Source: Gordionus sp. m RMFG-2023
Taxonomy: Eukaryota > Nematomorpha > Gordioida > Chordodea > Parachordodidae
DNA length: 64,000 nucleotides
Reading direction: 5' to 3'
NCBI RefSeq assembly: GCF_954871325.1
Contig: NC_088777.1
Location: 38,727,366 to 38,791,365, forward strand
Each line of letters begins with the position of its first letter. The first letter of the stretch is position 1. Under the pieces are notes generated by a model. The model did not search any database and was not told where the DNA came from. It worked only from the letters and a program-made list of their open reading frames with translations. This document shows positions 12,005 to 24,557 of this stretch, piece by piece. The position numbers and the translations under genes are program-made.

Positions 12005-12214
12005 TGTAATTCTGAGCGTTTTCCGTACCTTTGCATGATGGCTAAAGATTTTTTGTCGCAGCAAAGTACATCCGTTGAGAGCGAGCGTGTCTTCTCAAGA
12101 GGGGTGGACACCGTAACAAAGAAAAGAAATCGCATGGCCTCCGAAACACTTAAACAGTGTTTATGTTTAAATTCATGGGATATCAATATCATGAATAATA
12201 AATTTTATACATAA
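12005..12214 (+). pseudogene. Duplicated last part of the hAT transposase
   Basis: The + strand reads CNSERFPYLCMMAKDF ... SVESERVFSRGVDTV ... NNKFYT and stops at 12212-12214. It has the same sequence as the final ~70 residues of the minus-strand transposase. No upstream exons lie on this strand, so it is a passenger in the inverted arm. Confidence 0.85.
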
Positions 12215-13084
12215 TTTTTATATCTATATATATTGTTAAATTAAATTTTTTGTACATTAATAAATATATATAATTTAAATAAAAATATTTAAACTATAAA
12301 TGTATCAAATATTTAAGATGTTTTGAGCTTAGTATTCTTATTTCAGGCTGTTGTTTTTTATGAATACTGGAGAATATTAGTGTTTTAATATTATTTGACT
12401 TTAAATTGATAACTAAAATAGTTTTTGATATTAAGATTTAGAATTTTGAACACTTGAGAAAAATTACACATTAAAATTGATACTGGGATTAACTTTGAAC
12501 CATGTTATAAAGCGCTATACTTTTTTTCAGGCGTTAATTATTCACTATTTTATTAAGAAGAATATTATGAGAGCAATTTTTCTCATAGATTATATAAAGG
12601 TATAGATATCTATTATCGTAATTTCAGGATTAGTCAATATTTTTCTTGCTAAATAGGCTTAAAACGAGAGATTTTAAATAATAAATGCAATATAAAAATT
12701 ATTAAGATATATTTATAATTAATTCTAAAATCTTAATCCTTTAAATTAATATTTAGAAATCTACACAATCTAGTTTCCAATATAATTTAAAATGTCACCG
12801 ATAGAGATTGATATAAAAGATATTGGTGCAGATAATATATACAAAGTTATTTCTCTGTACAATGGTATGTAATTTCCTTCATGAGATATCGCATAAAATT
12901 TATTCTCGAAAAAAAAAACAAGGTATAAATATCATTGTATGATGTGCCAAGTAACTTTTATCCTAACTAGTAACTTCAAAGATTTAAGAATTTTATTATA
13001 AATTAAAATTACAAGAAATATATTAGCATCTCATTTTATCACTTAAAAATATTATGTACCTTACTACTCGTATATATAATAACC

Positions 13085-14890
13085 ATTTTTTGTCCCTTAT
13101 CTATGATACATCCTCACTGATGTTTTAATTTAACATGTTTAGGATATATATTTTTAGCTATTTCCTTTAAAATAATTGTAAAAAGTTCAAAAATAACGAT
13201 TATGACAATTGTCACCTATCTATGATACATCCTCACTGAATTTTTAATTTAACATGTTTAGAATATATATTTTTAGCTATTTCCTTTAAAAAAATTTGAA
13301 AAAGTTCAAAAATAACGATTATGACAATTGTCACCTATATATGATACATCCTCACTGAATTTTTAATTTAACATGTTTAGAATATATATTTTTAGCTATT
13401 TCCTTTAAAAAAATTTGAAAAAATTCAAAAATAGCGATTATGACAATTGTCACCTATATATGATACATCATCACTGAATTTTTAATTTAACATGTTTAGA
13501 ATATATATTTTTAGCTATTTCCTTTAAAAAAATTTGAAAAAATTCAAAAATAGCGATTATGACAATTGTCACCTATCTATGATACATCCTCACTGAATTT
13601 TTAATTTAACATGTTTAGAATATATAATTTTAGCTAGCTATTTCCTTTAAAAAAATTTGAAAAAGTTCAAAAATAGCGATTATGACAATTGTCACCTATC
13701 TATGATACATCATCACTGAATTTTTAATTTAACATGTTTAGAATATATATTTTTAGCTATTTCCTTTAAAAAAATTTGAAAAAGTTCAAAAATAGCGATT
13801 ATGACAATTGTCACCTATATATGATACATCCTCACTGAATTTTTAATTTAACATGTTTAGAATATATATTTTTAGCTATTTCCTTTAAAAAAATTTGAAA
13901 AAGTTCAAAAATAGCGATTATGACAATTGTCACCTATATATGATACATCCTCACTGAATTTTTAATTTAACATGTTTAGAATATATATTTTTAGCTATTT
14001 CCTTTAAAAAAATTTGAAAAAAGTTCAAAAATAGCGATTATGACAATTGTCACCTATATATGATACATCCTCACTGAATTTTTAATTTAACATGTTTAGA
14101 ATATATATTTTTAGCTATCTATTTCCTTTAAAAAAATTTGAAAAAGTTCAAAAATAGCGATTATGACAATTGTCACCTATCTATGATACATCATCACTGA
14201 ATTTTTAATTTAACATGTTTAGAATATATATTTTTAGATATTTCCTTTAAAAAAATTTGAAAAAGTTCAAAAATAGCGATTATGACAATTGTCACCTATA
14301 TATGATACATCCTCACTGAATTTTTAATTTAACATGTTTAGAATATATATTTTTAGCTATTTCCTTTAAAAAAATTTGAAAAAGTTCAAAAATAACGATT
14401 ATGACAATTGTCACCTATCTATGATACATCCTCACTGAATTTTTAATTTAACATGTTTAGAATATATATTTTTAGCTATTTCCTTTAAAAAAATTTGAAA
14501 AAGTTCAAAAATAGCGATTATGACAATTGTCACCTATCTATGATACATCCTCACAAATTTTAAATTTAACATGTTTAGAATATATATTTTTAGCTATTTG
14601 CTTTAAAAATTTGAAAAAAGTTCAAAAATAACGATTATGACAATTGTCACCTATCTATGATACATCCTCACTGAATTTTTAATTTAACATGTTTAGAATA
14701 TATATTTTTAGCAATTTGCTTTAAAAAAACTCAAAAAAGTTCAAAAATGGCGATTATGACAATTGTCACTTATCTATGGTACATCTTCACTGAAATTTTG
14801 ATTTAACATGTCTACAATATATATTTTCATCTATTTCATTTAAAAAAGTTCAAAAATAACCATCATAACAAATGGCTCTTTTCTATGGTG
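13085..14890 (-). repeat. ~119-bp satellite array, right arm
   Basis: About 15 monomers, the reverse complement of the left array, again with TGACAATTGTCA in nearly every unit. Central units differ by only a few bases (CTATCTATG versus CTATATATG; CATCCTC versus CATCATC), and these variants alternate in a way that suggests amplification of pairs. A small GCTAGCTA or CTATCTA insertion marks two units. Confidence 0.9.
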
Positions 14891-14989
14891 CATCTTCACT
14901 TAAAAATTTTAAAAAATAACTATGATGAATAGTTAATCCAGAGCATTATAATTTAAAGAAGCTTTAAGTAACTTTCCCGCCTATAATAT

Positions 14990-15562
14990 TAATATATACT
15001 AAATGTTATTTGACTTTTGGTCAAAAAAAATGATCTAGATATTGGGTTAAGGGTGAAAAAAAGCAACCCTAACTTTAAGTCGTCTTTAAAAAGAAAGATC
15101 CATATTTTGAGTCGGATTGAATAAAACGACCCGATGTTTGAGTCTGAGTCAGAAAAACGACCCAAACTTTGAGTTGGAGTCGAAAAATACGACCTAAACT
15201 TCAAGTTTGAGTCGAAAAATACGACCCAAACTTCAAGTTTGAGTCGAAAAATACGACCCAAACTTCAAGTTTGAGTCGAAAAATATGACCCAAACTTCAA
15301 GTTTGAGTCGAAAAATACAACCCAAATTTTGAGTCGGAGTCGAAAAATACGACCCAAATTTCAAGTTTGAGTCGAAAAATACAACCCAAATTTTGAGTCG
15401 GAGTCGTAAAAAACGACCTCGACCCTGGACTTGGGCCGGAGTCGAATAAAACGACCCATATTTTGGGTCGAAGTCGAAAAAAACGACCCAAACATTGAGT
15501 CGGAGTCGAATAAAACGACCCGAGCTTTGGGTCGGGGTCGCGACTCGCGGCGTTTTAACAAC
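14990..15562 (-). repeat. GTCG minisatellite, right arm
   Basis: Inverted counterpart of 2825-3440, with units such as CGACCCAAACTTCAAGTTTG then AGTCGAAAAATA. Units closest to the end change to GGTCGGGGTCGCGACTCGCGG, the most G+C-rich point of the element. Confidence 0.8.
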
Positions 15563-15767
15563 ACTACTTAGTTGATAACTCTTTTAAGATTATTTTTTAT
15601 TTAATTAATTAGTAATTTGCCTTAACTCTATTAAATTGAGTATATAGAGTTAAATTAAAAACATTGATTGACATGAAGATAAAGGCGATTTAATTGTATA
15701 AAAAAATTAATCTGAAAGGCCATTGAATTTCGATTTATCTTATGGAGAAGTTGCCCTTGTTCGTAAC

Positions 15768-16900
15768 TAGGCCTACAAAAAAACGAATCGAATCGAATAA
15801 TTGCGCTATTCGTATTCATACGAATAATAAAATCATTATTCGTTTCGATTCGTCGAATATTTGATTCGATTCGAAAATTTTTCTAAAGCTTATAAAATAT
15901 TTTGCAAAAAATTTTTTACAGATGTTTAAAAATGACACTTTTAAGGATTCTCTAAACTAATTGTCATTACAATATAAAAATTTATAGAAAATAAACGAAA
16001 TAAAACCCAATGATTTCATATAACGTTAACCAAACAAATTGACCAAAATATCCGATTTTTAGAATTAGAATTGCTTATAAAAAAATATTTGGTGATTATG
16101 ACAAAATAAAATTTGTAAAATTATAATCTATTTAAAATATGACAAAATAAAATTTTTAAAATTATAATCTATTTAAAATATCTACATTTTAAATATTTGC
16201 ATTAAAATATAACAAAATTTTAGAAATTATTTCATTATAGATTTTATTTAATATATAAAAATACTTTAGTAGCATAAATTTCCTTTATTTAATTATTAAT
16301 ATAATTTAGAGGTGATTATGACAATGTAATAGAGGATGAAGATATTATAATGCACTATCTAAATTATATTGTCTTTAAAATTTGCCCAAAATAAGGTTAC
16401 TAAATGGGAAAAGGATTTTCCTAATCAAATAATAAGAACTAATCAAAATTTTTTAGTTATTTATATGTGAGGAGCTCGAAAATATGGGAAAGAGGCACAC
16501 TCTATAAAAATGTTTTGACTTGTTCAATAACATCAAAAATGATTAAAGAGAAACAATCAAAATAAAATAATTATATTTTACTTTGAAGCTTTCCCTTTTC
16601 TTCCATTAAACTTTTTCAGCAAATATAACTTGTTATGATTTAATATTTGATAATAGGAAATAAAATAAAACGAAATGATATCCACTAGGAAAATTTAATT
16701 ACTTCTTTTTATTTTACTTGCAATAAAATATTTGCGAATAATTACGAATATTTATATATAAATAATTTCGAATAATACGAATAATTTTCCTCATTATTCA
16801 TATTCGATTCGAAATTTCGAAGCGAATAATTGTGTTATTCGTATTTGTAAAATACTAATCGAATCGAATATCAAATAACAAATAATTCGTTTTAAGAATA
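15768..16900. mobile_element. Non-autonomous element with CGAAT-rich ends
   Basis: The left end reads TAGGCCTACAAAAAAACG followed by repeated CGAATCGAAT and TACGAATAATA. The right end (16730-16890) holds the same CGAAT/ATTCG vocabulary inverted. The interior (15900-16720) has no coding frame. The exact right end and target duplication were not found. Degraded sequence of the same kind occurs at 18250-18320 and 43740-44030. Confidence 0.5.
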
Positions 16901-17214
16901 TTGTCATTTGCACTTGGTATTGGATTGAGAGAATTTTTATGGAGAAGAGGATGGAGGATAACCGTTTTGTTAAAATTTATCTCTAGTCCTACCTTATGAC
17001 TCTAGGTTTCCAGGAGGCAAAGTAGGATCTTAGTTTGTTAGATATTCTTTATATTTAAAAAAAAGAAACACATCAAAGGTAATAGAAGTTTTTACATTTT
17101 TTATTTTACTCAAATAAAAAATATTTTGCAAAAAAATCTTCAATATTTCTGATCTTTAAAGAATTTTAGGCGAAAAAATCTTCAACCACTCATTTGGAGA
17201 TTTTTGTTAAATCC

Positions 17215-17460
17215 TGATATAAAATAATCAAACGTGGGTCGAGGCTGAAGCCTTCAGCATATCAGCTTAATAAGTGACCTTCAGTGTATCTCTGATTTTC
17301 GGTATTTTCTAGGTATCCAAATAACCTCAACCAATAACCTGAAACTGTTATAATCGATTGAACCGTAATAATAACCGAACATTTTTACCAAATTCTTATG
17401 GGGAGAAACCGCATAAATTTCACCGAAACTGTAAAAACCAAATTAATTTTAAATCATCTT
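17215..17460. repeat. Decayed transposon terminus (AACCGTAA / AACCGAAC)
   Basis: Contains CTGAAGCCTTCAGC, a palindrome, then AACCGTAATAATAACCGAAC and ACCGAAACTGTAAAAACC, resembling the AACCGTTAT-type ends at 9280-9420. No open frame. The neighbouring 16900-17214 shows nothing recognisable. Confidence 0.35.
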
Positions 17461-17619
17461 ATTTTGAATACTATTACAACTTACTATTATATTTTTAAGG
17501 TTAGGTTTTACCAGTGCAAAATATGATTAGGAATTTAAATGGAATAGCTAAATTAAAAATTTATTAATTATTTATTTAATTAAATTATATTGTCGATTTC
17601 GGGTATAGGCTTTCCTTTT

Positions 17620-18215
17620 TTGCCCAACTCCTTTTCTTAGCCTATAGATGTTTAAAAAACAGGTTTCCTATTATTATGTGAATAAGTTGGTGTGGCTTGC
17701 CCACAAACGTGTAGAGGGCTCCTCATTTTTTTATTTTTCACTTAAATCAATTTATTTCCAGTTAGATGGAAAGGAGGTGTTGTAGACATGAAATAAAATG
17801 TAAAATAAAATAGATTAATTAAAATAAATTTTTAATATTTATTAAAATAAAGTTAAAATATCAATTAAAATAAAATAATATTAATTAAAATAGTTATAAT
17901 ATTTGAGTGACCTCTTATAAAATATATCGCGATTTATACTTATGACCTTTTATAAATATATCGCAATTTCTACAAAAACCTTTTATAAAATATAACGCGA
18001 ATTTTACTAACTTATTTCATTTTATTTTATATTCAAATTTATATTATTTTATAATACTATATAAACTTTAAAATTTAGACATGGTTAAATTAATATTTTT
18101 TTTATCTTAAATAAATTTAATAGTTTTTATCTTGGCCTGCCACAATGTCTCTTTATCAGGAGGAATACCTAGCTTAGCTCTATTGAATCTTCAACGTCAG
18201 AGGGCAAAAGCGTTA
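17620..18215 (-). repeat. Dispersed repeat, copy B, interrupted
   Basis: In reverse complement, 18215-18155 matches the 94-bp unit of copy A (GTGATTTATAACGC ... GAGCTAAGCTAGGTATTCC) and 17780-17640 matches its downstream part (CCATCTAACTGG, GAGGAGCCCTCTAC). About 370 bases of A+T-rich DNA with TATCGCGATTT-like motifs (17785-18150) separate the two halves, so a later insertion split this copy. It has one 94-bp unit where copy A has two. Confidence 0.5.
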
Positions 18216-19010
18216 TAAATCACGTTTAACTTAATAAACATTTTTTTATGAGAATATTTTTATGGAATCTAAATTTCGAATCGAATATTTGATTTATCAA
18301 ATACGAATAATAAATTATTTTATTTAATTATTTAAATCAATTTTTAATTTTACATGTGTATATGTTTGGCCATATATAAAGTCGTCTTTCAGAAATGAAT
18401 TTATTGTTTTGTAATTCATAACCAGTCTTGTTCATAACAATGAACGGAGATTCGTAAGCTGTTCAGTGTCGTTGCTCCAAAATAAATATTCAGCAGAGCG
18501 TGACACGATAGCAACATCCACGTGACTGAAAATTTATTAGAGGCTAACCTCCCACAAAAACCTATAAAAATTTCCATAAAAAATTTTTGCCACTTTTGGC
18601 GGGTATATTCTTGTCCATTAATTATGAATTTAACATTATAATTGTAATATTTCATATATTTTATAAATATTAACTTAAATTTTTTATACTCTACTTTAAA
18701 TTATCAAAAATGTAAATGTAAATAAATTATTCATTAGAATATAAATTATAAATTAAAAACCTTCTATACATTTATGATGAATGGAATATTATAGTGTTGT
18801 TTAGCATGAATTTAAGTTTATTGATAAAATGTCTGCCACTTTTCAATTGCATTTATAAATATAACAGAAAATCCAAAAATAAGTTTTTTGTAAAATTACA
18901 TAATGTCTATGATTTTATTATATAAATGTATGATTTGGCCTATGTTTAACAATTTATATATGTATAAGCTCAGGATTCGGTAGTATCGCGGATACTTGTA
19001 TCACAAGGTG
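18216..19010. other. A+T-rich DNA, no gene seen
   Basis: Only a short CGAATCGAATATTTG remnant near 18275 is recognisable. Confidence 0.4.
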
Positions 19011-21791
19011 GAAAGTTGTATCTAAAATACAAATTATTTAAAGGTATCTGTATCTCTTAATCAACTTTGTATTCACCAAATATATAGATAAAAAAATTTT
19101 ATTAGTCAATATAGTATTAAAATTTAAAATGATATTATTTTAAAATTTAAATGAAAAATTTCCGAATTGGAATATTTTAATATAATGTATGATATTGAGT
19201 TGGTCATCATATAGCAATTTGCCAACAACTACCATAATTATAAATTTAATATTATAAATGGGAAACCTTTTCAAGTCACTCAACATGAACACACCAATAT
19301 AAATAATAAAATTATTGCAGAATATAAAGAATGCCACAAATCTATAAGTGGTTCTGCGGACTCGTCATCTAATTTTGTCAAGCATCTAAAAGTATAATAG
19401 ATAATTTTTTTAAAAATCACATTTATTATCATATTCATATTTATTATCATATTCATTATCATTTCATATTCTATATTATTCTGTTTCTAAATTTAGAAGT
19501 ATTTTAAAATAAATTTTTATATTAATAATTGATAATGAAATTATAATGACATATAATCATCTATGAAAAGAAAAAGAAAATAAATATTGATAAAAAATGA
19601 GATTATTAATTTGAACAATAGGCGAAATATAATCCACTTATTTGGGGTACTATATATGATAATACATACTATATTTAATCCACCTTTCATATGTATTTTT
19701 TTAAATGTTTACAATTTTTTAAAAAAAATTTGCAAAAGTATCTAAGTAATGATTATATTTGATTTTCATTATCATATAAAATGTTAACGGGTAATAATTA
19801 GAATTATTTATAAATAAGAAGATTTATTTTTTTCATAAATATAATATTTTAATATAAATTAATTACATAATTTGAAAATAGAATTTTTACAAAAATATTA
19901 GGGCTATACAAAATATGACATTTTGGTAGCAAATTTACTAAATAAATCTAATATAAAATATTCGAAAACTGCAAAATCATTAACTCAAAAAACGCTAGAA
20001 TTTGCAAATGATAAAAAGAAAAAAAAATATCTCAAGAAAAATTTAATAATTTATTAACTTCATTTGTTGTTAAATGAATGCATTCATTATCTATATTTGA
20101 GCAAAAAAATTTGTTAAAATGATGAAAAGTAAATTTAATTTTTTTCTCTCTTTTATTTTTATTTCTTCTACTTGTCAATTTATTAGAAATAATATCTTGT
20201 ATTGGATTACCATTACAAATTAAAATATTTTCTTGAAGATCTTTGCAAAGAAAAATTGACTCAGACATATATCTGCACTACTGCAGATATTTGGTCTACC
20301 AAGACTAGAAGCTTTCTTGGAATGACTTGTCACTGGGTAATGAAATCAAATAAATATTTAAATGAGCTCTCAAACGATATTACAAATACAATCTCGGGCC
20401 CATGTTGGAAGATTTTTAGGAAGTCACACATGATAAAATAGAGTTGATAAGTTCATCATGTCTTTGGAATTAATAAAAAAGTTATAGCAAGTGTGACAGA
20501 CAACGGATCTAATTTTATCAAAGCTTAGAAGCAGTTTGGATATTCTATGGAAGATGGTGTGGTGCGGAGAGATATTTGTCATAAATGATGATGAATGTTT
20601 AAAATTCGAAATCATTGAAAGTATTATTTAATATTGTAAAATTTATAATGATATCGTAAATTTAATAAAATATTTTATTCAAATAAAATTATTTATTTGT
20701 TTAAATTTAAGGGTCTAAAGAAGTATTATCATTGCCTCAGCACATTCGCTGCTTATACAACTGCAGATTTTATCAAAGCAGTTTTAGGAACAATTAGTTA
20801 CACCATACTGTACGAGATGATAGCATGCTTGATAGCCTTACCAGCTTAAAAAGATAACTTCCAAAATTATGTGAAAAATTAGAATTTCCACAACTAATAG
20901 ATAATGAAATGCAGTATTTAAAAGAATATTGCCAACTAATCTCCCCACTAGCTATAGCGATTGACAAAATACAAAGCGAAATTAACTGCTATTATGGAGA
21001 ATCAGCTCCAATATAAAATGTTAAAAAATCACAAATTTAATTCAAACTAATCTACATTTTTGCAAACAATTAGCTATAAGATTTAAAAATATATATGAAC
21101 TTGTGATAACAACTTTAAAAGGGCATTTTTCGTAACTATTTCTCATTCCTACATTAATAATCGTTGAATTGATAATGAAAAAGAAAAAAAAATACGTTCA
21201 GGATTTATTAATACAAGCTTTAATTTTGAAATTAATATTTCAACAAAATCTTATCCAATTCTAAAATTTAATAAGTGATATTGAATTAGAGGTAATAAAT
21301 TATATGAAAGATGACAGGCCCAATATAAATATGTTAATAGTTATAAATATATAAAAGAAATATTTATTAAATTTAACACAATATTACCATCCTCTACCCC
21401 GATGAACGATTATTCAGTTTTGCTAATATGGTCAATAGACTAAATCGTCAAAGACTGAACATATTTTGTGAAAAATTAATAATATTAAAAAATAATGCTG
21501 ATTTATGATATTGATATTTACTAATTAATTTTTTCTGATATTGTTTTCATTATTATAATTAAAAAAAATATATATATATCGCTTTATCTTATATAACAAA
21601 TTTGTTATTTTCCAGAAATTATTTTCATATTTTTTATAAATTTATATTATAAAAAATAAAGCTTGATATATTTTGATTTTGACTATTTAAAATTTTTAGA
21701 AAAAAGTGTCTTGCATCTTATATATTTTTTTTAAAAAAAGGATATAAGTTTAACTTAAATACAAAATTTTATAAAGTATCTTTATTGATTA
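19011..21791 (+). mobile_element. Degenerate autonomous-size hAT element
   Basis: The left region has GAAAGTTGTATCTAAAATAC and AAAGGTATCTGTATC. The right region, inverted, reads AATCAATAAAGATACTTTA, comparable to the GTTAAAGTATC ends at 44480 and 59715. A transposase is recognisable across 19258-21507. No convincing 8-bp target duplication was found, so the ends are approximate. Confidence 0.55.
19258..21507 (+). pseudogene. hAT transposase, multiply broken
   Basis: Recognisable pieces in order: a BED finger lacking its first cysteine, AEYKECHKSISGS ... NFVKHLK at about 19315-19391, ending at a GTATAA donor; TYICTTADIWSTKTRSFLG and MTCHWV at 20260-20340, the catalytic-D block; VTDNGSNFIKA near 20500; LEFPQLIDNEMQYLKEYC and LISPLAIAID at 20880-20970; and a C-terminal DERLFSFANMVNRLNRQRL ... 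EKLIILKNN at 21400-21500. Pieces lie in different frames with several stops, so this is a dead plain DNA transposon. It is closest in type to the families at 25218 and 44480. Confidence 0.75.
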
Positions 21792-21792
21792 C

Positions 21793-21930
21793 AATTTCTA
21801 CCCCCCTTAGATGATTGCTCTCGACCCCACTTAGATGTCTACCACTACCCCCTTTTATCTTACCACCTATACCACTCAAACAAATTTGTAAGCAAGCTGT
21901 TCCCCCCCTCCACGTCATGTAAACGCTGAC
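21793..21930. repeat. C-tract repeat arm
   Basis: Contains CCCCCC, CCCCC and CCCCCCC runs spaced by about 30-60 bases and ends in GTCATGTAAACGCTGACA. Its reverse complement resembles 22612-22720, and the terminal motif matches 23175-23203. It looks like an orphan end of the same foldback family. Confidence 0.45.
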
Positions 21931-22099
21931 AGCTTTCCAATCTGTGAACTAATTGAATTTCTTACGTTTGCTGACCAGCTAGATATCGCAAGAATCATTA
22001 AATATTCGGTTATTTGATTAGATTTATAAATATCTATACTGATAGAAGTTAATATGAATGATACAATTGATAGGGATAAAGGAGAGAGAGTATCCCAAG

Positions 22100-24549
22100 C
22101 AGGGGCTCTCTAGCCTTTACAATCTCATAGGGCTCAACTAAAAACGCCCCCCCCCCATACCTAATATATTATACTTTTTTAAATTTATTAACTGAACAAT
22201 TATTCTGAATTTCATATTTTCTCATTTATTATATTATGCATACAAAATATAGTAGCATATAAATAAATAAAACAATACAAGACATTTCTAAAAATAATAT
22301 TTTTCAATACAAAATCTATTACATTAAAAAATATTTTCGATTGCTGATATAAAAAAATTATGCGTCTAATGAATTACAAGTGATAGAAAAGTTTCATACA
22401 TATGCCACAATTGATAATGGTTTTTCAAACGATATAAGGCAATATAATTCTTAGCAACTTACATTGTATCTGTTACCATTTTAGACAATGTTTTATAGAA
22501 TGGACTAATAAGGAAAATTTTTTAGGCCTAAACCAAATCAACAATTCTTGAAGAAGAGAGTATAAACGACCAATCATAAAACTATATGGTGGTTAGAGCT
22601 TCCTTTTAGGTGACATCAGCGTCTACATGAGCGGGAGGGGTAGGAACAGTTTGCATCCTATTTTTTGAGGGGGTAGGCTGCTTTAATGGGGGTAGGATAA
22701 ATTTTTTTGGGGGTTATCTATTAAATCTTGAGATGAAATAAGACAAAATTTATTGCTGTAAAAATTAATACTTTTATTATGGAATTATTATAATACAATT
22801 CATCGACCAAATCTATATATTGCAAACAATCATACACATTGTTTTCCAAATAAACTATCCTTTTAAATGTAATTTAAGATTTAGATATTTCAGCAAGCTC
22901 ATAATGCAATAATAATTAATTCATTGTAAATAATGGGGGTTTTAATTGAATTTATTATCTAAAAAATAAATTCTTTATATTCACAAAATATCGATAGTTG
23001 GTAGTAGAGATAGATTAATTTAAGTTATCCTTTATAAATTCTATGAAAAGAGTATCAATAAATTAAATAGGTAAAAATAATAATAAAAAGACACCGCCGG
23101 CAGGCGGCGGTAATTTTTTAGGGGGTTAGGCAAAGATTTTTGAAGGGGGTTTGCATCCAATGAAAATCCTGTCATGTAGACGCTGGGTGACATGATGAAA
23201 GCTAGATAAGTAATCGAGAAAATTATTGTGAAATATTAAATTTCTAAAAGATTATCTTCCATTTTAAATGATATATAAACGATTACACATTGACCATTAT
23301 TGTTTATCTAAAATATGATATCATATGGTCTAAGCAGCTGTAGTAATAATATTAAATTACATAGCAACGCAAATAATAGATGCTGGTTAATTTTTAGTAA
23401 TAGCCATGACATTCACGATGTAAACTAATATCATAATTTAATATGTTATATAAATTGATAAAATAAAAACACTGAAAATTTTTGGAAGAAATAATTATGC
23501 AAATATATTGAAGTCTGGAGTTATTTACACAGCAAGGATGTCATATTAGAAATGAAATAGTTTCTAACTATAAAATAAGGACCAGAATGATATGATGAAA
23601 CAATTAAAATTTTATATATTGTTGCATCACCTCTAGTTGGTATATTATATCTAATAATAGTAGTTTATAATAATATCAAAAATTTATAAAATTTTAACCT
23701 CAAAACTGTTTTTCGAAAAAAAAAAAATAGCTTTCCTAAAAACATGTAAAAAAGAAAGGAGAAGATATCAAATTTATTACATCTATTGTAGGATGAATAA
23801 TAAAATGTTTAATTTTTAAAATTATTTATAACTAAATAGATAGCGTTAAACACTTAAATGCAAATTGTTATCATCAAAAGCATTTATATAAAATTCATTA
23901 TAATATTAACTAATATATTATATAACTGTCAAATACGTCTATAAAAGTGACATTTTATATAATATTTTATAAAAACTATATAATAGATAATAAACTACAT
24001 GTTTAATTACTTACTTTTTATAAAGAAATATATTATACTTATTTGGACCTTGAAATTTTTAGGAATAGGTATGATAATAAAATTTATAAATAAATAGACA
24101 GTAGATTAGTCATTTTACTCGGCTAATTACAATATTAAATTTTTTAGTTTTCAATAAATAAATGATTATATTTATTTAATTAGGTTATATAATAATTTAA
24201 ATAATAATAGTCAATTAAGTTTCAACTATTAATGCTAAATAATATTTAGTGAGTGATATTGATATTCTATTTTTAATACAAAATTTGATTGCAAGCTGAC
24301 ATAGTGAAAATATAATTTATATGTATTAATCTAATTTAATATTTAAAATAGTATTCATTTAATAAATATTTAGACAGTCTTATTAATTTTTAAACAATAA
24401 AATTAAATCTATATATTACTTAATAGAATTATAAAAGAAATCGATCAGGGGGCAATCAAAAAAAATTATGGGATTAAAATTCCATTAAAATAAAAAAAAA
24501 TTGCCTCAGGGGGATCTAGCTTCTTCGCCCCCCCCTAGTGACGCCACTA
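22100..24549. mobile_element. hAT-type element with perfect 8-bp target duplication, no coding
   Basis: The left end reads CAGGGGCTCTCTAGCC; the right end, inverted, reads TAGTGGCGTCACTAGGGG. ATCCCAAG flanks it directly at 22092-22099 and 24550-24557. The ends align imperfectly. The 2.45-kb interior has no recognisable transposase, contains the G-rich foldback at 22612-23203, and is otherwise A+T-rich. It is probably a dead or non-autonomous hAT. Confidence 0.65.
22612..23203. repeat. G-rich foldback element
   Basis: It begins GTGACATCAGCGTCTACATG and ends TCATGTAGACGCTGGGTGAC, which are inverted copies. GGGGGTAGG and GGGGGTT runs lie inside both ends (22650-22720 and 23115-23150). A strong G+C hairpin, CCGCCGGCAGGCGG, is at 23094. 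There is no coding frame. Confidence 0.55.
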
Positions 24550-24557
24550 ATCCCAAG

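Larger units (their letters stand above)
2813..15566 (-). mobile_element. Giant hAT element with satellite-bearing inverted arms
   Basis: The element starts TAGTGTTGTTAATCGGC and its other end reads, inverted, TAGTGTTGTTAAAACGCCG. It is flanked by a perfect 8-bp direct repeat, CTTAGTTG, at 2805-2812 and 15567-15574, the hallmark of hAT insertion. Its two arms (2813-6147 and 12005-15566) are inverted copies of one another. Each contains, from the outside inward, a GTCG minisatellite, a short unique block with GGCGGGAAAGTTACTT, an array of ~119-bp satellite monomers, about 1 kb of A+T-rich DNA, and the last coding part of a hAT transposase. The centre holds the rest of that transposase gene on the minus strand and nested elements in its large intron. 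At 12.75 kb it is much longer than the usual 2.5-5 kb of hAT elements. The near identity of the arms and the open transposase suggest a young insertion. Confidence 0.88.
12005..15566 (-). repeat. Right inverted arm of giant hAT
   Basis: Inverted copy of 2813-6147, with the same order of parts and a target duplication at 15567-15574. The unpaired side of the junction (11965-12004) contains TGTAGTGTTAAGTCGAG, which resembles the element's own terminus, and may mark where the inverted duplication joined. Between 11495 and 11964 only A+T-rich DNA is seen. Confidence 0.88.

Noticed and set aside
18416-18655. 79-codon minus-strand frame
   Set aside because: No recognisable domain, no splice context and composition typical of random A+T-rich DNA.
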